DNA of 58,479 nucleotides from positions 1 to 58,479 of the IMG/VR virus record IMGVR_UViG_3300009537_000011. One strand, written 5' to 3'. How positions within the stretch are numbered: the first letter of the stretch is position 1; the number at the start of each line of letters is the position of its first letter. This document shows, piece after piece, positions 41,329 through 48,590 of this stretch. The notes under the pieces are model-generated. The model ran no database searches. It was not told where the DNA came from and was given only the letters and a program-made list of their open reading frames with translations. The translations under genes and the position numbers were made by a program. The DNA is from a virus.

Positions 41329-41691
41329 TCAGAAGACGTCGACGGAGTAGACCCTCGTCGGCCCGGGCTCGCCGTCCTCCAGGTACGGGGTCTGCTCGAC
41401 GCTGTACGAGGAGGCACTGAGCCCGGTGAAGGTGACCTCACCTTCTGGCTCGCTATTCTCCGAGTCGACGGTGAAGCCAGCGAGAGACCGGACGACCCAC
41501 TGGATGGTCTCCAGGCCGTAGTCACCGCCGATGACGACAGTGCTGTCCTCGCAAACGATCTGCCCCGGCAGGGCGGCGGAGCATCGTCCGTCCGTCAGAA
41601 CCCTGTCCGGCTCTGACGGAGAAGAGGAATCGAGCCAGTCGCAGGCGGCGAGTGGCAGCAGCAGGAACACGAGCAGGGCGAGCTTCTTCAT
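41329..41691 (-). CDS. Phage-encoded lipoprotein 1
   Basis: ATG 41691 with GGAG seven bases upstream. The signal MKKLALLVFLLLPLAAC is a textbook type II signal peptide: two Lys, a Leu-rich core and lipobox L-A-A-C (Cys 17 lipidated). The mature domain of about 100 residues has strands (QIVCEDSTVVIGGDYGLETI, WVVRSLAGFTVDSE, GEVTFTGLSASSYSVEQTP) and looks like a small beta sandwich. Asp at +2 (C-D-W) favours inner-membrane retention by the E. coli rule. Superinfection exclusion or outer-spanin roles are possible; neither can be shown. Confidence 0.8.
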   Translation of the reverse strand: MKKLALLVFLLLPLAACDWLDSSSPSEPDRVLTDGRCSAALPGQIVCEDSTVVIGGDYGLETIQWVVRSLAGFTVDSENSEPEGEVTFTGLSASSYSVEQTPYLEDGEPGPTRVYSVDVF

Positions 41692-42056
41692 GACTTCTCC
41701 TTTATCTTGCTCAGGATGAGCACTCCTATGTCTGTCGGTGTCCCGCTGAGTACGACGTGCTGTCCGCGCCGGAGCAGCTCGCACGATGCGGCCTCGTTGG
41801 GACCGCAGTACACCTTCGTTTCCTCTGCACCTGGGGCCGTCACACCGATGAAGCCACCGATATAGTGGGTGACCTTGGCGGTGCCGTTCTCCTGGCTGGA
41901 CGTGTACTGTAGTGGCGTGAACTCCGTCGTGACCGCACCGTCGATGGATGCGAAAGCGACGCCCTGCCGCTGCGGCAGAAATCGCCACGAGTCCCAGCTG
42001 GAGCAGCCAACAATGGTGACCGCGATGAAGACGAGTGTCAGTAGGTTGCGCTTCAT
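41688..42056 (-). CDS. Phage-encoded lipoprotein 2
   Basis: ATG 42056, RBS GGAG in GTAAGGAGAAAAC. The signal MKRNLLTLVFIAVTIVGC has lipobox I-V-G-C (Cys 18), followed by S-S-W, which would send it to the outer membrane by the +2 rule. The mature part carries two further cysteines (VYCGPNEAASCELLRRGQHV) and an SH3-like strand pattern (RGQHVVLSGTPTDIGVLIL). The stop overlaps the next lipoprotein start (ATGA), so two lipoproteins are made together. Candidates are surface exclusion of competing phages or an outer-membrane spanin partner. Confidence 0.8.
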   Translation of the reverse strand: MKRNLLTLVFIAVTIVGCSSWDSWRFLPQRQGVAFASIDGAVTTEFTPLQYTSSQENGTAKVTHYIGGFIGVTAPGAEETKVYCGPNEAASCELLRRGQHVVLSGTPTDIGVLILSKIKEKS

Positions 42057-42065
42057 GTTTTCTCC

Positions 42066-42362
42066 TTACACCTTTCGAACTGTCACAAACGCGGCGACCT
42101 CATGGAAGAGGCCGGTAATGTGGGCGGCGTCGCCGTCGTATCGTGTGCCGATGTCGAATTCGAACGGCGAATCGAAAGTGGGAAGCATCATCGCCTCGGC
42201 AATTTCGGCGGCACAGTCGTCGATCGGGCACGTACACGAGTACTTGATTTGCAGTCGAAGTTCCTGGTGGTCCGCACGGTCTACGAAGAACTCTCTGAGT
42301 GGCTCGCACTTGCAACGCTTATTCGCTGATAGCTCCATGACGAGGTGAACGAGATATGCCAT
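42066..42362 (-). CDS. Hypothetical cysteine-containing protein (98 aa)
   Basis: I start at ATG 42362, which has GGGGTGA upstream; longer frames run antisense through the neighbouring nuclease gene. The protein has four cysteines in CKCEP and CTCPIDDC, a possible metal site, with a helix AEIAEAMMLP and strands FEFDIGTRYDG, ITGLFHEVAAFVTVRKV. No family recognised. It overlaps the nuclease-like gene by 44 bp, a long overlap, so the exact start is open. Confidence 0.6.
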   Translation of the reverse strand: MAYLVHLVMELSANKRCKCEPLREFFVDRADHQELRLQIKYSCTCPIDDCAAEIAEAMMLPTFDSPFEFDIGTRYDGDAAHITGLFHEVAAFVTVRKV

Positions 42363-42744
42363 CGCGTTCACCCCGGGGTCCGAAGTTTCGGGGCTCAAGG
42401 TCTTCAATACGAACCTCGATGATTCGTGGTGTCCATAATTTTCTCTTTCCTTTCGGACCGCGCTTGGCCCAACCGACAAGCTGAAACCTGTTACCGCAGA
42501 GAAGCCACGTTCTGAGGCGTGGCTCCTCTGCGGCCTTGGCTCGCCTGGCGGAGAGGTTGCTTGTCGAGGTCGCCTGGATGCCGAGGCATCCGGTGATACC
42601 TTCGCGAATTGCTACGATATCGATGACTCCGAACAGGTCGACACGCTTACCGGCCTGTGGAATCCACCGCTCGACAACTTGCGCGGTCCAGCCTTCTTTG
42701 CGGTATAGGGCCAGGGTTCGTGACGATGGAGATGGGCCAGCCAT
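42319..42744 (-). CDS. PD-(D/E)XK-like nuclease candidate, Q-x-T variant
   Basis: ATG 42744 gives 141 residues. The order is YRKEGWTAQVVERWIPQAGK, RVDLFGVIDIVAIREG, CLGIQATSTSNLSARRAK, WLLCGNRFQLVGWAKRG, KLWTPRIIEV. This matches a small phage family I remember as restriction-endonuclease-fold proteins (D in V-D-L-F-G-x-I-D, then Q-x-T in place of E-x-K, then G...lvgW.k). They may cut junctions or host DNA. Catalytic activity is uncertain because of the QxT variant, though Q variants are active in some families. Confidence 0.65.
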   Translation of the reverse strand: MAGPSPSSRTLALYRKEGWTAQVVERWIPQAGKRVDLFGVIDIVAIREGITGCLGIQATSTSNLSARRAKAAEEPRLRTWLLCGNRFQLVGWAKRGPKGKRKLWTPRIIEVRIEDLEPRNFGPRGERDGISRSPRHGAISE

Positions 42745-42773
42745 GACTCAATCATACACTTACCCCGTGACAG

Positions 42774-42968
42774 CTACTTACAGCTGACCCAGGATTCGCA
42801 GGTTTGCACGAGGTGGTCATAGTCGCTAGACATGGCCTCCTCGAAGAACTCGTCGATCTCGTCCTGGTCGACATCGTTTCGTCGAAGTGCCTTGCTGACG
42901 ATACCGAGCAGTCTGTAGGCGTTGTCACCGTAGGGCAGTCGAACGGTGATCTCCGGGTATCTGGGCAT
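42774..42968 (-). CDS. Small acidic hypothetical protein (64 aa)
   Basis: ATG 42968 with GAGGAGATAACG upstream. The sequence contains ITVRLPYGDNAYRLLGIVSKALRR followed by DQDEIDEFFEEAMSSDYDHL, and two cysteines near the end. The first half resembles the first strand and helix of small alpha/beta proteins that modulate partners. No homologue recalled. Gene spacing (2 bp from the next) supports co-transcription. Confidence 0.68.
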   Translation of the reverse strand: MPRYPEITVRLPYGDNAYRLLGIVSKALRRNDVDQDEIDEFFEEAMSSDYDHLVQTCESWVSCK

Positions 42969-42970
42969 CG

Positions 42971-43261
42971 TTATCTCCTCTCGCGTATGGTCGGATCACC
43001 GACAACGGACCGAACGTCTGTTGAGGCATGGGCGTCCGCGACGTTGTTGAGGGCTTGCTCCAGACCTGGATCGGTTCTGCAACGCTTCAGGATGAGCATG
43101 GCCATTGCCCGCGTCGGCTCTTCAGCGACGAGCGAGCCCTCAGCGACGGAGTAGACGAACGTGAGCAGTAGGGCGAGCGCCTCTACGGGGCTCACTGGCC
43201 CATCAGTCTCCTGAAGAACGAGGAGCGCGTCCACGACACTCTCGGTGGTCCACTTACTCAT
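42971..43261 (-). CDS. Helical hypothetical protein (96 aa)
   Basis: ATG 43261 lies within the end of the upstream gene. The product is nearly all helix (TESVVDALLVLQETDGPVSP, EALALLLTFVYSVAEGSLV, TRAMAMLILKRCRTDPGLEQA). No motifs or membrane segments were identified. The upstream frame to 43429 is antisense shadow. Position only suggests membership of the early accessory set. Confidence 0.68.
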   Translation of the reverse strand: MSKWTTESVVDALLVLQETDGPVSPVEALALLLTFVYSVAEGSLVAEEPTRAMAMLILKRCRTDPGLEQALNNVADAHASTDVRSVVGDPTIRERR

Positions 43262-43607
43262 CGGGGTCGACCAATCTGTACTCGAAGAGGCGCGAGTCCT
43301 CGATTCGCCGCTTCTCGAACGTACACCCGATCTGACGAATCTCTCGCAGGCGCCGGAGACCCTCGGATGCTTCCTGGTCTCCTCCTCCTGCGGCGAGGCG
43401 AATGGCGCTGGCCGAATGCCAGCGCCCATCCTTCATCAGGAGGTAGACCCGACGGCAGCCAGCCGTCAGGTCCTCCAGCTCGTCTTGGAAGATCGGCCCG
43501 TCGTTGGCCCCGAGCATGGCGAGCCTGCGACGTTCGTTGATGTCGGCGATGTCCCTCGATGGGTCGCCACCGAGATTTGCCGTTCGGTAGAGTGACTTCT
43601 GCTTCAT
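43254..43607 (-). CDS. Winged-helix DNA-binding protein (117 aa)
   Basis: ATG 43607 with AAAGGA upstream. The C-terminal 70 residues have the winged-helix pattern RRVYLLMKDGRWHSASAIRL, AAGGGDQEASEGLRRLREIR, IGCTFEKRRI.DSRLFEYRL, in which a Gly/Ala-rich turn before a recognition helix and two strands forming the wing can be followed. I know similar short phage proteins. It may regulate the leftward or another promoter by binding DNA. The first 45 residues are unconserved-looking and basic. Confidence 0.7.
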   Translation of the reverse strand: MKQKSLYRTANLGGDPSRDIADINERRRLAMLGANDGPIFQDELEDLTAGCRRVYLLMKDGRWHSASAIRLAAGGGDQEASEGLRRLREIRQIGCTFEKRRIEDSRLFEYRLVDPDE

Positions 43608-43611
43608 CTGT

Positions 43612-43845
43612 CTATCCTTTCTCATAGCGGGCGACCGGCACTCCGCAGATGGCTTCGATGGTCTCTCGTACGTCGAGCTGTTCACCGTCGGTCATGATGA
43701 GGCACGAGCCGACCGCCTCTCCCTGCGGCCCGACATGTCGGTACATGCGGGCGATGGTCGCAGGGTTGACAACGACGATCGAGAGGTCGTCGTCGAAGCC
43801 GCGAACGGGTTCGCGTGTGAGCCACAGGAAATCGAGCACCATCAT
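43612..43845 (-). CDS. Hypothetical protein (77 aa) after the DUF932 gene
   Basis: ATG 43845 overlaps the DUF932 stop (ATGATGG). The protein starts MMVLDFLWLTREPVRGFDDD, then has SIVVVNPATIARMYRHVG and SCLIMTDGEQLDVRETIEAI, an alternating strand-helix design. No family recognised. The coupling suggests it works with the DUF932 protein or is simply co-expressed. A longer frame running through the neighbouring gene is a shadow. Confidence 0.66.
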   Translation of the reverse strand: MMVLDFLWLTREPVRGFDDDLSIVVVNPATIARMYRHVGPQGEAVGSCLIMTDGEQLDVRETIEAICGVPVARYEKG

Positions 43846-44951
43846 GCCACCCGGAGCGCCTTCGAGATCCGCTGCTCGGCGGTGAACCTGTCGTCGCTGT
43901 GCTGGATGTCCCTCGCGAGAGCGGTCGCTCCGTTTAGGATGTCCCACTTCGATCTCGCCTGGCCCTCTTCGTCGTATGCCCGCTTCACGATCTTCGTCGC
44001 ATCGCCTTTCGTGTAGCTGCGGTTGCGCAGGAAGGTTATGACGTCCTCGTCCGTCTTGCCAACGGTCTCAGCCTTCAGCTGAAGGATGCGCGCCTTGTCG
44101 CCCTCGGCGGAGGCGTTCGCGTAGTCGTAGAGAATCCGCGTGCCTTCGTAGAGGAACCGATCGGGCGCTCCGAGGGTGTGGCGAATTCTCAGCTCCTTGA
44201 CATCCTGCGAGCCCCAGATGATCCTGTTGTCGCAGACGACACGGTAGAGAAACGTCATCAGACCGAAGACGCACTTCCCGACCTCGCTGTTCCAGACGAT
44301 GAACCCCCGGAACAGGGTGTCTCCGTCGACCTCGATGGCGAATTCCGGGTCGACCAGGAAGATGAAGACGTCGCGGTCGCTCGCGTAGAGGGTGGTCGCC
44401 AGCTTCGGGTCCCTGTGAGCGTACGACGCTGCCGGGATCTTCCAGTTGCCATTGGCGTTGACCTTCACCACGGACTCGACGACCTGGTGATCCCAGATCC
44501 GCCCGTAACTGCCACCGGTCAGGGCCCGCAGCTCCAGGCCATCGTCGGTCTGGGTGTTCAGCGCCAGGATGGTGTTGTTCTCGTCTCGCAGGAAGTTCAG
44601 CCCGTATTGCAGGCAATCTGCGGCGAGCGCGGGGTGGATCTTCCTCATGTACGACGCCGGAGCGCCCGCCAGGGAGGACAGCTGCCCGAACGACCAGTGC
44701 GTGGGGGTGGAGACCTTACCCTCGATGTCAACGACCAGCGGCTCACCGTTGTACCCGGCGACGCCTCCGTCCGAATCCAGGACGACTTCGACGTCACCGT
44801 TCACGACCTTCAGTCGGTTGGGCATCGTCATACGCGGTGCCGATCGCTCGGCGCGACCCTTCGTGTGGCTGTAGAGATCCTCCAGGCTCAGGAATCGCTC
44901 GTCGTCCGGGCGGGTGAACCACTGCGTGCTTGCTTTGTAGATGTTTGCCAT
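43842..44951 (-). CDS. DUF932 (phage/plasmid-like TIGR03299) protein
   Basis: ATG 44951 with GAGGAG upstream gives 369 residues. Landmarks of DUF932 are LVVDIEGKVSTPTHWSFGQL, NFLRDENNTILALNTQTDDG, RALTGGSYGRIWDHQVVESV, FIFLVDPEFAIEVDGDTLFR, GFIVWNSEVGKCVFGLMTFL, RVVCDNRIIWG and the helical tail. DUF932 proteins are widespread on phages and plasmids, beside defence or recombination genes; their biochemical role is unsettled. This is the longest gene of the leftward unit. Confidence 0.88.
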   Translation of the reverse strand: MANIYKASTQWFTRPDDERFLSLEDLYSHTKGRAERSAPRMTMPNRLKVVNGDVEVVLDSDGGVAGYNGEPLVVDIEGKVSTPTHWSFGQLSSLAGAPASYMRKIHPALAADCLQYGLNFLRDENNTILALNTQTDDGLELRALTGGSYGRIWDHQVVESVVKVNANGNWKIPAASYAHRDPKLATTLYASDRDVFIFLVDPEFAIEVDGDTLFRGFIVWNSEVGKCVFGLMTFLYRVVCDNRIIWGSQDVKELRIRHTLGAPDRFLYEGTRILYDYANASAEGDKARILQLKAETVGKTDEDVITFLRNRSYTKGDATKIVKRAYDEEGQARSKWDILNGATALARDIQHSDDRFTAEQRISKALRVA

Positions 44952-45217
44952 CAGATGTAACTCCTCGTTCCAGTCGTTGTCGTAGGCTCCGCGTCCGGTT
45001 CGACCCAGACGTGAAGACACTTCGTAATTCCAGTCTTCGGGAGATAGAGACCTCCCGAACCATCGGCCATCTCGATCAGCACCTCCTCTGTTGTTTTCTG
45101 GATGACAGTTCCTTCTTTCCAGTATATCGGCGGGGTCCACCGGACACGTACCAGTGCCTCGACCTTCAGGTCGTCGTACTTCCTCAGCTCGACCCATCCG
45201 ACATCACGACTCTTCAT
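44951..45217 (-). CDS. Hypothetical protein with SH3-like strands (88 aa)
   Basis: ATG 45217. The strand-rich chain (LKVEALVRVRWTPPIYWKEG, TVIQKTTEEVLIEMADGSGG, LYLPKTGITKCLHVWVEP) resembles a small barrel of the SH3/Tudor type. There are no enzyme motifs. It is coupled to the DUF932 start by a one-base overlap and its start lies inside the preceding gene. Frames further upstream are antisense shadow. Confidence 0.66.
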   Translation of the reverse strand: MKSRDVGWVELRKYDDLKVEALVRVRWTPPIYWKEGTVIQKTTEEVLIEMADGSGGLYLPKTGITKCLHVWVEPDAEPTTTTGTRSYI

Positions 45218-45389
45218 TGTCACCCTCCATGGCTTTCCGGGCGTGCCAGATGAAGCTCCTGGCGATGCCTCGCCCGCTCCTCCATTTAGACGCCTGGCGC
45301 TTCGTGACTTCGATTCCAGCTTGGTTGCAAGCCTCGCGGAACAGCTCATCGTTGTCGGCGAATTCTCTATGTGTCATCTTTTTGCTCAC
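45204..45389 (-). CDS. Small basic protein (61 aa)
   Basis: GTG 45389, preceded by CGGAGACAAA (good RBS), is preferred over an ATG 12 bases in. The product is basic and helical (FADNDELFREACNQAGIEVT, KRQASKWRSGRGIARSFIW, HARKAME). It may bind nucleic acid. It overlaps neighbours at both ends by 4-14 bp. No family recognised. Confidence 0.66.
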   Translation of the reverse strand: MSKKMTHREFADNDELFREACNQAGIEVTKRQASKWRSGRGIARSFIWHARKAMEGDNEES

Positions 45390-45583
45390 TTTGTCTCCGT
45401 AATGACAAACGAGGAAACCCTGACGAGCGGGTTCCTCTCCTTCCATGCTCGCGATTCAGGGCACCGTGCGGCCTTGGAATGGGCGGCCTGCCTGTCGTAG
45501 GCAATGGTAGCGAGATCGACCCACTCGGCGTTTGTCGTGGTGTCCTTGCGAACGGCTATGTAGACGGTCTCTCTGGTGCTCAT
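45386..45583 (-). CDS. Small hypothetical protein (65 aa)
   Basis: ATG 45583. The chain begins MSTRETVYIAVRKDTTTNAE, with strands and then a helix (IAYDRQAAHSKAARCPESRA), ending PLVRVSSFVITETK. It looks like a small alpha/beta fold. No homologue recalled. A 62-bp gap follows towards 45646, which holds only a 19-codon frame. Confidence 0.62.
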   Translation of the reverse strand: MSTRETVYIAVRKDTTTNAEWVDLATIAYDRQAAHSKAARCPESRAWKERNPLVRVSSFVITETK

Positions 45584-45645
45584 GGCCCGTCCGTCTCAGC
45601 GGCCCGTGGCGGCGTCGTACGCCCAATGGATATGGACATACCAGT

Positions 45646-45960
45646 TCACCAATCGGCGTCCGTGTCGGTGGGTGCCCGGGCCTCGCCGCGCCGGAAGAAG
45701 TCCGCAATCTCGTATCGGATGGACTCTAACCGAGAATGTGTGTCGGCTATGGCCCCGATGAGATCTAGATTTGACTCCCGGATGGCCATGTTGGCATAAG
45801 CCTTCAGTAGGGACTCAAGTGAGACGAAATAACCGAGAGGCTCCCGGTCGTCTACGCTGTTTCCCTGCTTGTCTTTCCGTTTGCCTCTGATGCGGACGAG
45901 GGTGAAGGACACGCCGTCGTGGGAGATGGCCAGGTCCTTCTCCAGGTAGTAGTCCTTCAT
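45646..45960 (-). CDS. Hypothetical protein (104 aa)
   Basis: ATG 45960 overlaps the stop of the ParB-like gene (ATGA). The N-terminal half has strands (YYLEKDLAISHDGVSFTLVR), the centre a helix pair (LESLLKAYANMAIRESNLDL, IGAIADTHSRLESIRYEIAD), and the C-terminus is acidic. Phages often encode similar short proteins of the form 'F.L.r....e..~~~~~' with unknown role. Coupled to the gene upstream. Confidence 0.66.
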   Translation of the reverse strand: MKDYYLEKDLAISHDGVSFTLVRIRGKRKDKQGNSVDDREPLGYFVSLESLLKAYANMAIRESNLDLIGAIADTHSRLESIRYEIADFFRRGEARAPTDTDADW

Positions 45961-46925
45961 GAGGTCGGCCTCTGGTCACTACCCAGAAGGACATCGGTCG
46001 TGGAGGGCGTGGTCCAGTCGAACGGGATCGACGGGAAGGAATGGCGCGGCGGATGGTAGTCGAGACGCCGAACCGCCTCGTGCGCCCTGGACTTCTCCCA
46101 TGCCCTGGAGATGAGCCCGTGCCTCTGGTCCTTGCCGAGCGAGGTCTTCACCGAGGAGAGATCCCTGAGGAGGTGGTTCCGCAGGTGGTAGACGGGGTGA
46201 AGGTCGTGGAGCATGGTCCCGGTACGCAGGGACTCGACGAAGTCGACGGCCAGGCCCGGGTCGTAGTTCGAGCAGACGTAGGACCAGAAGCCGATCTCGC
46301 TGACCCGGACCAGGCCGTTCGGAACGCTCAGCCTGTTCGCTGCGTAGTTGGTGCAATCGACGAGGCGTGGATGGTCGCGAAGGAGGCCCATCAGCTGTCC
46401 GAAGGTGGGCGTGTCGCGCTGGTGGATGCTGGCGCTCGGCTTTCCCAGCTCGCGGAATTTCCAGAAAAGCGTCGTCACCGCCGACAGAGCGCAATAGTTC
46501 GAGAGCCCGTGCATCGCGAGGTAGTCCGCGAAGGACCGCTTCTTCAACACGTCGAGAAACTCGAAAGATGCGCTGGACACCCCCCTGACGACGTTGAGGT
46601 AAACGGCTGCACCAGAGTCGATGATCGACTGCAAGCGATGCCTGCCGTTGACCAGGCTCCCATCCGTATCGAAGTGGATCGGGATGCTCGCATCCCAGAG
46701 GCCGGACACCATCAGAGAGCCGTAGCGAGTGGTCTGGTGCCGGGAGATGGGCCGATGGCGTAGCCCTCCAGGGATCATCTTCAGGAATCGCGCTGCCAGC
46801 TCCGGGGTAATCAGCTCGCAGTTGATGTCCAGGTCGACGGGGTCGTTGACGATGGGGTACTCCATATCCCCGGACGTCACGGTGAGTTCGTGCTCCTCGG
46901 TCAGTGTCACTTTACTTTGTGGCAT
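45957..46925 (-). CDS. ParB-like domain protein (322 aa)
   Basis: ATG 46925 follows GAGGAGG. Residues about 35-125 contain LITPELAARFLKMIPGGLRH, RHQTTRYGSLMVSGLWD, IPIHFDTDGSLVNGRHRLQS, IIDSGAAVYLNVVRGVSS and FLDVLKKRSFADYLAMHG. The G-R-H-R-L motif is the nucleotide-binding signature of ParB/sulfiredoxin-fold domains, here of a phage/actinobacterial subfamily. The rest is helical. Function of the subfamily is unknown; CTPase, nuclease or regulator roles are known for relatives. It is the second ParB-type protein in the genome. Confidence 0.78.
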   Translation of the reverse strand: MPQSKVTLTEEHELTVTSGDMEYPIVNDPVDLDINCELITPELAARFLKMIPGGLRHRPISRHQTTRYGSLMVSGLWDASIPIHFDTDGSLVNGRHRLQSIIDSGAAVYLNVVRGVSSASFEFLDVLKKRSFADYLAMHGLSNYCALSAVTTLFWKFRELGKPSASIHQRDTPTFGQLMGLLRDHPRLVDCTNYAANRLSVPNGLVRVSEIGFWSYVCSNYDPGLAVDFVESLRTGTMLHDLHPVYHLRNHLLRDLSSVKTSLGKDQRHGLISRAWEKSRAHEAVRRLDYHPPRHSFPSIPFDWTTPSTTDVLLGSDQRPTS

Positions 46926-46957
46926 GAAGCCTCCTCGTTTTCGATGAAAAGCAGAAT

Positions 46958-47007
46958 GCTCATCATCATTCTGTGGCGTGACCTCCCTCCGTCACTCCGT
47001 CTCAAAG
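46958..47007 (-). repeat. 50-bp intergenic repeat unit E3
   Basis: In the leftward reading: CTTTGAGACGGAGTGACG, then GTCAC eight bases after GTGAC, then AATGATGATGAGC at the end. It aligns without gaps with E2 and E1. GTGAC...GTCAC makes a dyad. See the finding on this repeat family. Confidence 0.85.
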
Positions 47008-47024
47008 AAGACGGAGAGAGGAAT

Positions 47025-47074
47025 CGTCATCATCATTTTTTTTCGTGACGGCTCGGCGTCACGGCGTCTCAAGG
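47025..47074 (-). repeat. 50-bp intergenic repeat unit E2
   Basis: Leftward: CCTTGAGACGCCGTGACG, CCGAGC, CGTCAC, a poly-A stretch and ATGATGATGACG. GTGACG and CGTCAC are a perfect 6-bp inverted repeat with a 6-base spacer, like an operator. Confidence 0.88.
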
Positions 47075-47094
47075 CAGAACGAAAAACGTAAGGT

Positions 47095-47144
47095 CGTCAT
47101 CATTATTTTTTCTCAAGGACCAGGCCCGTCATGCCCCCTCAAGG
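47095..47144 (-). repeat. 50-bp intergenic repeat unit E1
   Basis: Leftward: CCTTGAGGGGGCATGACG, then CTTGAGAAAAA and ATAATGATGACG. The dyad is degenerate here. Units are 67 and 70 bp apart, roughly six to seven helical turns. Confidence 0.82.
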
Positions 47145-47149
47145 AAGAT

Positions 47150-47175
47150 CCCACCCGCCAGAATTGGCGGGTGGG
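47150..47175 (-). terminator. Hairpin downstream of the 47189 gene
   Basis: CCCACCCGCCA and TGGCGGGTGGG pair perfectly over 11 bp around a GAAT loop. It lies 13 bases after the end of the leftward gene at 47189 and just before the E repeats. No U-run follows. Confidence 0.65.
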
Positions 47176-47188
47176 AACATGGGGCGTG

Positions 47189-47368
47189 CTACCCAGAACG
47201 TCCGGTGAGCATCGCGAGCAGCGCAGCGGGTACCAAAACCATCAGGATCGGCACAGCACTCGCGAACAGAACCACGGCGCCCGCCACCGCGACAATCCAT
47301 ATGCAGATCCGGATTGACAGAATGATGGCGCCGCGAAGCTCAGCAGCCGACTGGTTACTCCTCGTCAT
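47189..47368 (-). CDS. Small two-segment membrane protein (59 aa)
   Basis: ATG 47368 lies inside the preceding gene. After MTRSNQSAAELRGAI come ILSIRICIWIVAVAGAVVLF and SAVPILMVLVPAALLAM, two closely spaced hydrophobic segments, ending TGRSG. Small membrane proteins of this type can block host functions or superinfection, but no homology is apparent. It ends the transcript before the hairpin at 47150. Confidence 0.68.
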   Translation of the reverse strand: MTRSNQSAAELRGAIILSIRICIWIVAVAGAVVLFASAVPILMVLVPAALLAMLTGRSG

Positions 47369-47669
47369 CGGAACTCTCTGCTTTGTAGAGCGTGAAGTAC
47401 GGGCACGTACCACCGTCCGACGTAGGCCCATCGATCGTGATGTACCAGCCGTCGCCGCCTATGTCCCACGGCCCCTCGGTGGTCCAGATGAGATCCGCGT
47501 CGAATAGCGCCCTCACGACGTCGTGGTCGTTGTCCGCGTCGCGAATCGCCAGCGTGACGCTCAGGCGCATGGAGTCGTTGACGCATGGCACTCCGTCCAC
47601 CCACCAGATGTCGTAGTGATCTACGACGGTCCAATGGGTTGTCGGGTCGAGGCGGAACTCAGACTCCAT
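47355..47669 (-). CDS. Hypothetical protein (104 aa)
   Basis: ATG 47669 is inside the end of the upstream gene. The sequence reads as a beta-rich fold (HWTVVDHYDIWWVDGVPCVN, MRLSVTLAIRDADNDHDVVR, DADLIWTTEGPWDIGGDGW, YITIDGPTSDGGTCPYFTLY) with an acidic end. No family recognised. The extension up to 47714 belongs to antisense of the next gene. Confidence 0.66.
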   Translation of the reverse strand: MESEFRLDPTTHWTVVDHYDIWWVDGVPCVNDSMRLSVTLAIRDADNDHDVVRALFDADLIWTTEGPWDIGGDGWYITIDGPTSDGGTCPYFTLYKAESSDDEE

Positions 47670-48012
47670 CGGAACGCTCCCGCAAGCTGGTGCTAGCGCC
47701 GTAGCCGAGGTCACCGCAGAACGACGGGTCGCTCACAACGGCGATGTATTTCGCTACCTCGTCCGGAAGGACCCAGCCCTTCACGGTGTCGTAGTAGGAG
47801 ATTTGTAGAAACACGCCACGCGGATCGAGGACGGCGATCTCGGCGTTCTCACAGGTCACACTCTGTCCGTGAAACGGACGCTCCGAGCGGTTCTCGCAGT
47901 AGTTGCCAGTACCGAACTGGACGCTCAGGGTGTAGCCGTTACCGAACGTGATATGGAACCCGGCGATGGTGCCCTCGCGCGCCAGGCCAACGCTAAATTT
48001 CGCCCTGGTCAT
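47659..48012 (-). CDS. Hypothetical protein (117 aa)
   Basis: ATG 48012 overlaps the upstream stop. Strand-rich, with cysteines at GNYCENRSERPF, SVTCENAEIAVLDPRG and PSFCGDLGYG. The first part (AKFSVGLAREGTIAGFHIT) may be a small barrel. No recognised family. Tight overlaps with both neighbours (4 and 11 bp) support expression. Confidence 0.66.
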   Translation of the reverse strand: MTRAKFSVGLAREGTIAGFHITFGNGYTLSVQFGTGNYCENRSERPFHGQSVTCENAEIAVLDPRGVFLQISYYDTVKGWVLPDEVAKYIAVVSDPSFCGDLGYGASTSLRERSDGV

Positions 48013-48260
48013 GTGGTCTCCTCTCTCGGTAGGTCGGACACGGGCCCCCTGTAGAGGGTCACCGAGTGACGCAGGTAGCTATGCGGGTGGTTCTCGGAGG
48101 AAATCTCCACCATGTCGACGCCCTCCTCTGTGGCCCACATGCGGACGGTCACAGCGCCGCCCCACGCCATCGTGCATGTCCGCAGGCCGGACGCCTTGCT
48201 TCCGATGCGCGACGCCTCGTTGGTCGCCTGTCCCGCGATGGTTCCGTAGAATCGTGCCAT
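48009..48260 (-). CDS. Hypothetical protein (83 aa)
   Basis: ATG 48260 directly follows the stop of the upstream gene. The sequence IAGQATNEASRIGSKASGLR, TCTMAWGGAVTVRMWATEEG, VDMVEISSENHPHSYLRHS, VTLYRGPVSDL resembles a phage family of small proteins with N-terminal 'ATR.G....gl.~....W.G.v.v......g.d...v.' of unknown function. No catalytic motif seen. Confidence 0.68.
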   Translation of the reverse strand: MARFYGTIAGQATNEASRIGSKASGLRTCTMAWGGAVTVRMWATEEGVDMVEISSENHPHSYLRHSVTLYRGPVSDLPREETT

Positions 48261-48590
48261 TTAATACAGGTCCTCGTAGTCGTCGGGGTCCGAGTCCTCT
48301 TCGGGCTCGTCCTCCCATGGGTTACCGTATGCAGCCCTCAGCTCTGTGCCGCAGTGCGCGCACAGGGCTGTCGGCCCCTCGAAGTAGATGTCAGCGCCGT
48401 CGATCCTCCACCCGTCGGCATCGCCGTCGAAGTGGATCTCGGGCTCCAGGTTCATGCAGCCCGCGCAGATCATCTCGCAGTCGTCCGCGTAATAGACGAT
48501 CAGGTAGCCACCCGGCCACGCGAACTCGGGCCACGAGCCCAACTCTTCACGCTGCCGTTTCAGGGTATCCAGAAATCGCGGTGCGCTCAT
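48261..48590 (-). CDS. Zinc-ribbon-like acidic protein (109 aa)
   Basis: ATG 48590 overlaps the upstream stop. Two C-x2-C pairs (MICAGCMN and ALCAHCGTEL) about 40 residues apart form a probable zinc ribbon, while the last 20 residues are very acidic (EDEPEEDSDPDDYEDLY). This could be a DNA mimic-like tail or a protein-binding adaptor. No family recognised. Confidence 0.68.
   Translation of the reverse strand: MSAPRFLDTLKRQREELGSWPEFAWPGGYLIVYYADDCEMICAGCMNLEPEIHFDGDADGWRIDGADIYFEGPTALCAHCGTELRAAYGNPWEDEPEEDSDPDDYEDLY

Noticed and set aside
46958-47144. CRISPR array of three 50-bp repeats
   Set aside because: Repeats are degenerate, gaps between them are only 17-20 bp, and no cas genes exist; similar elements are scattered singly elsewhere.
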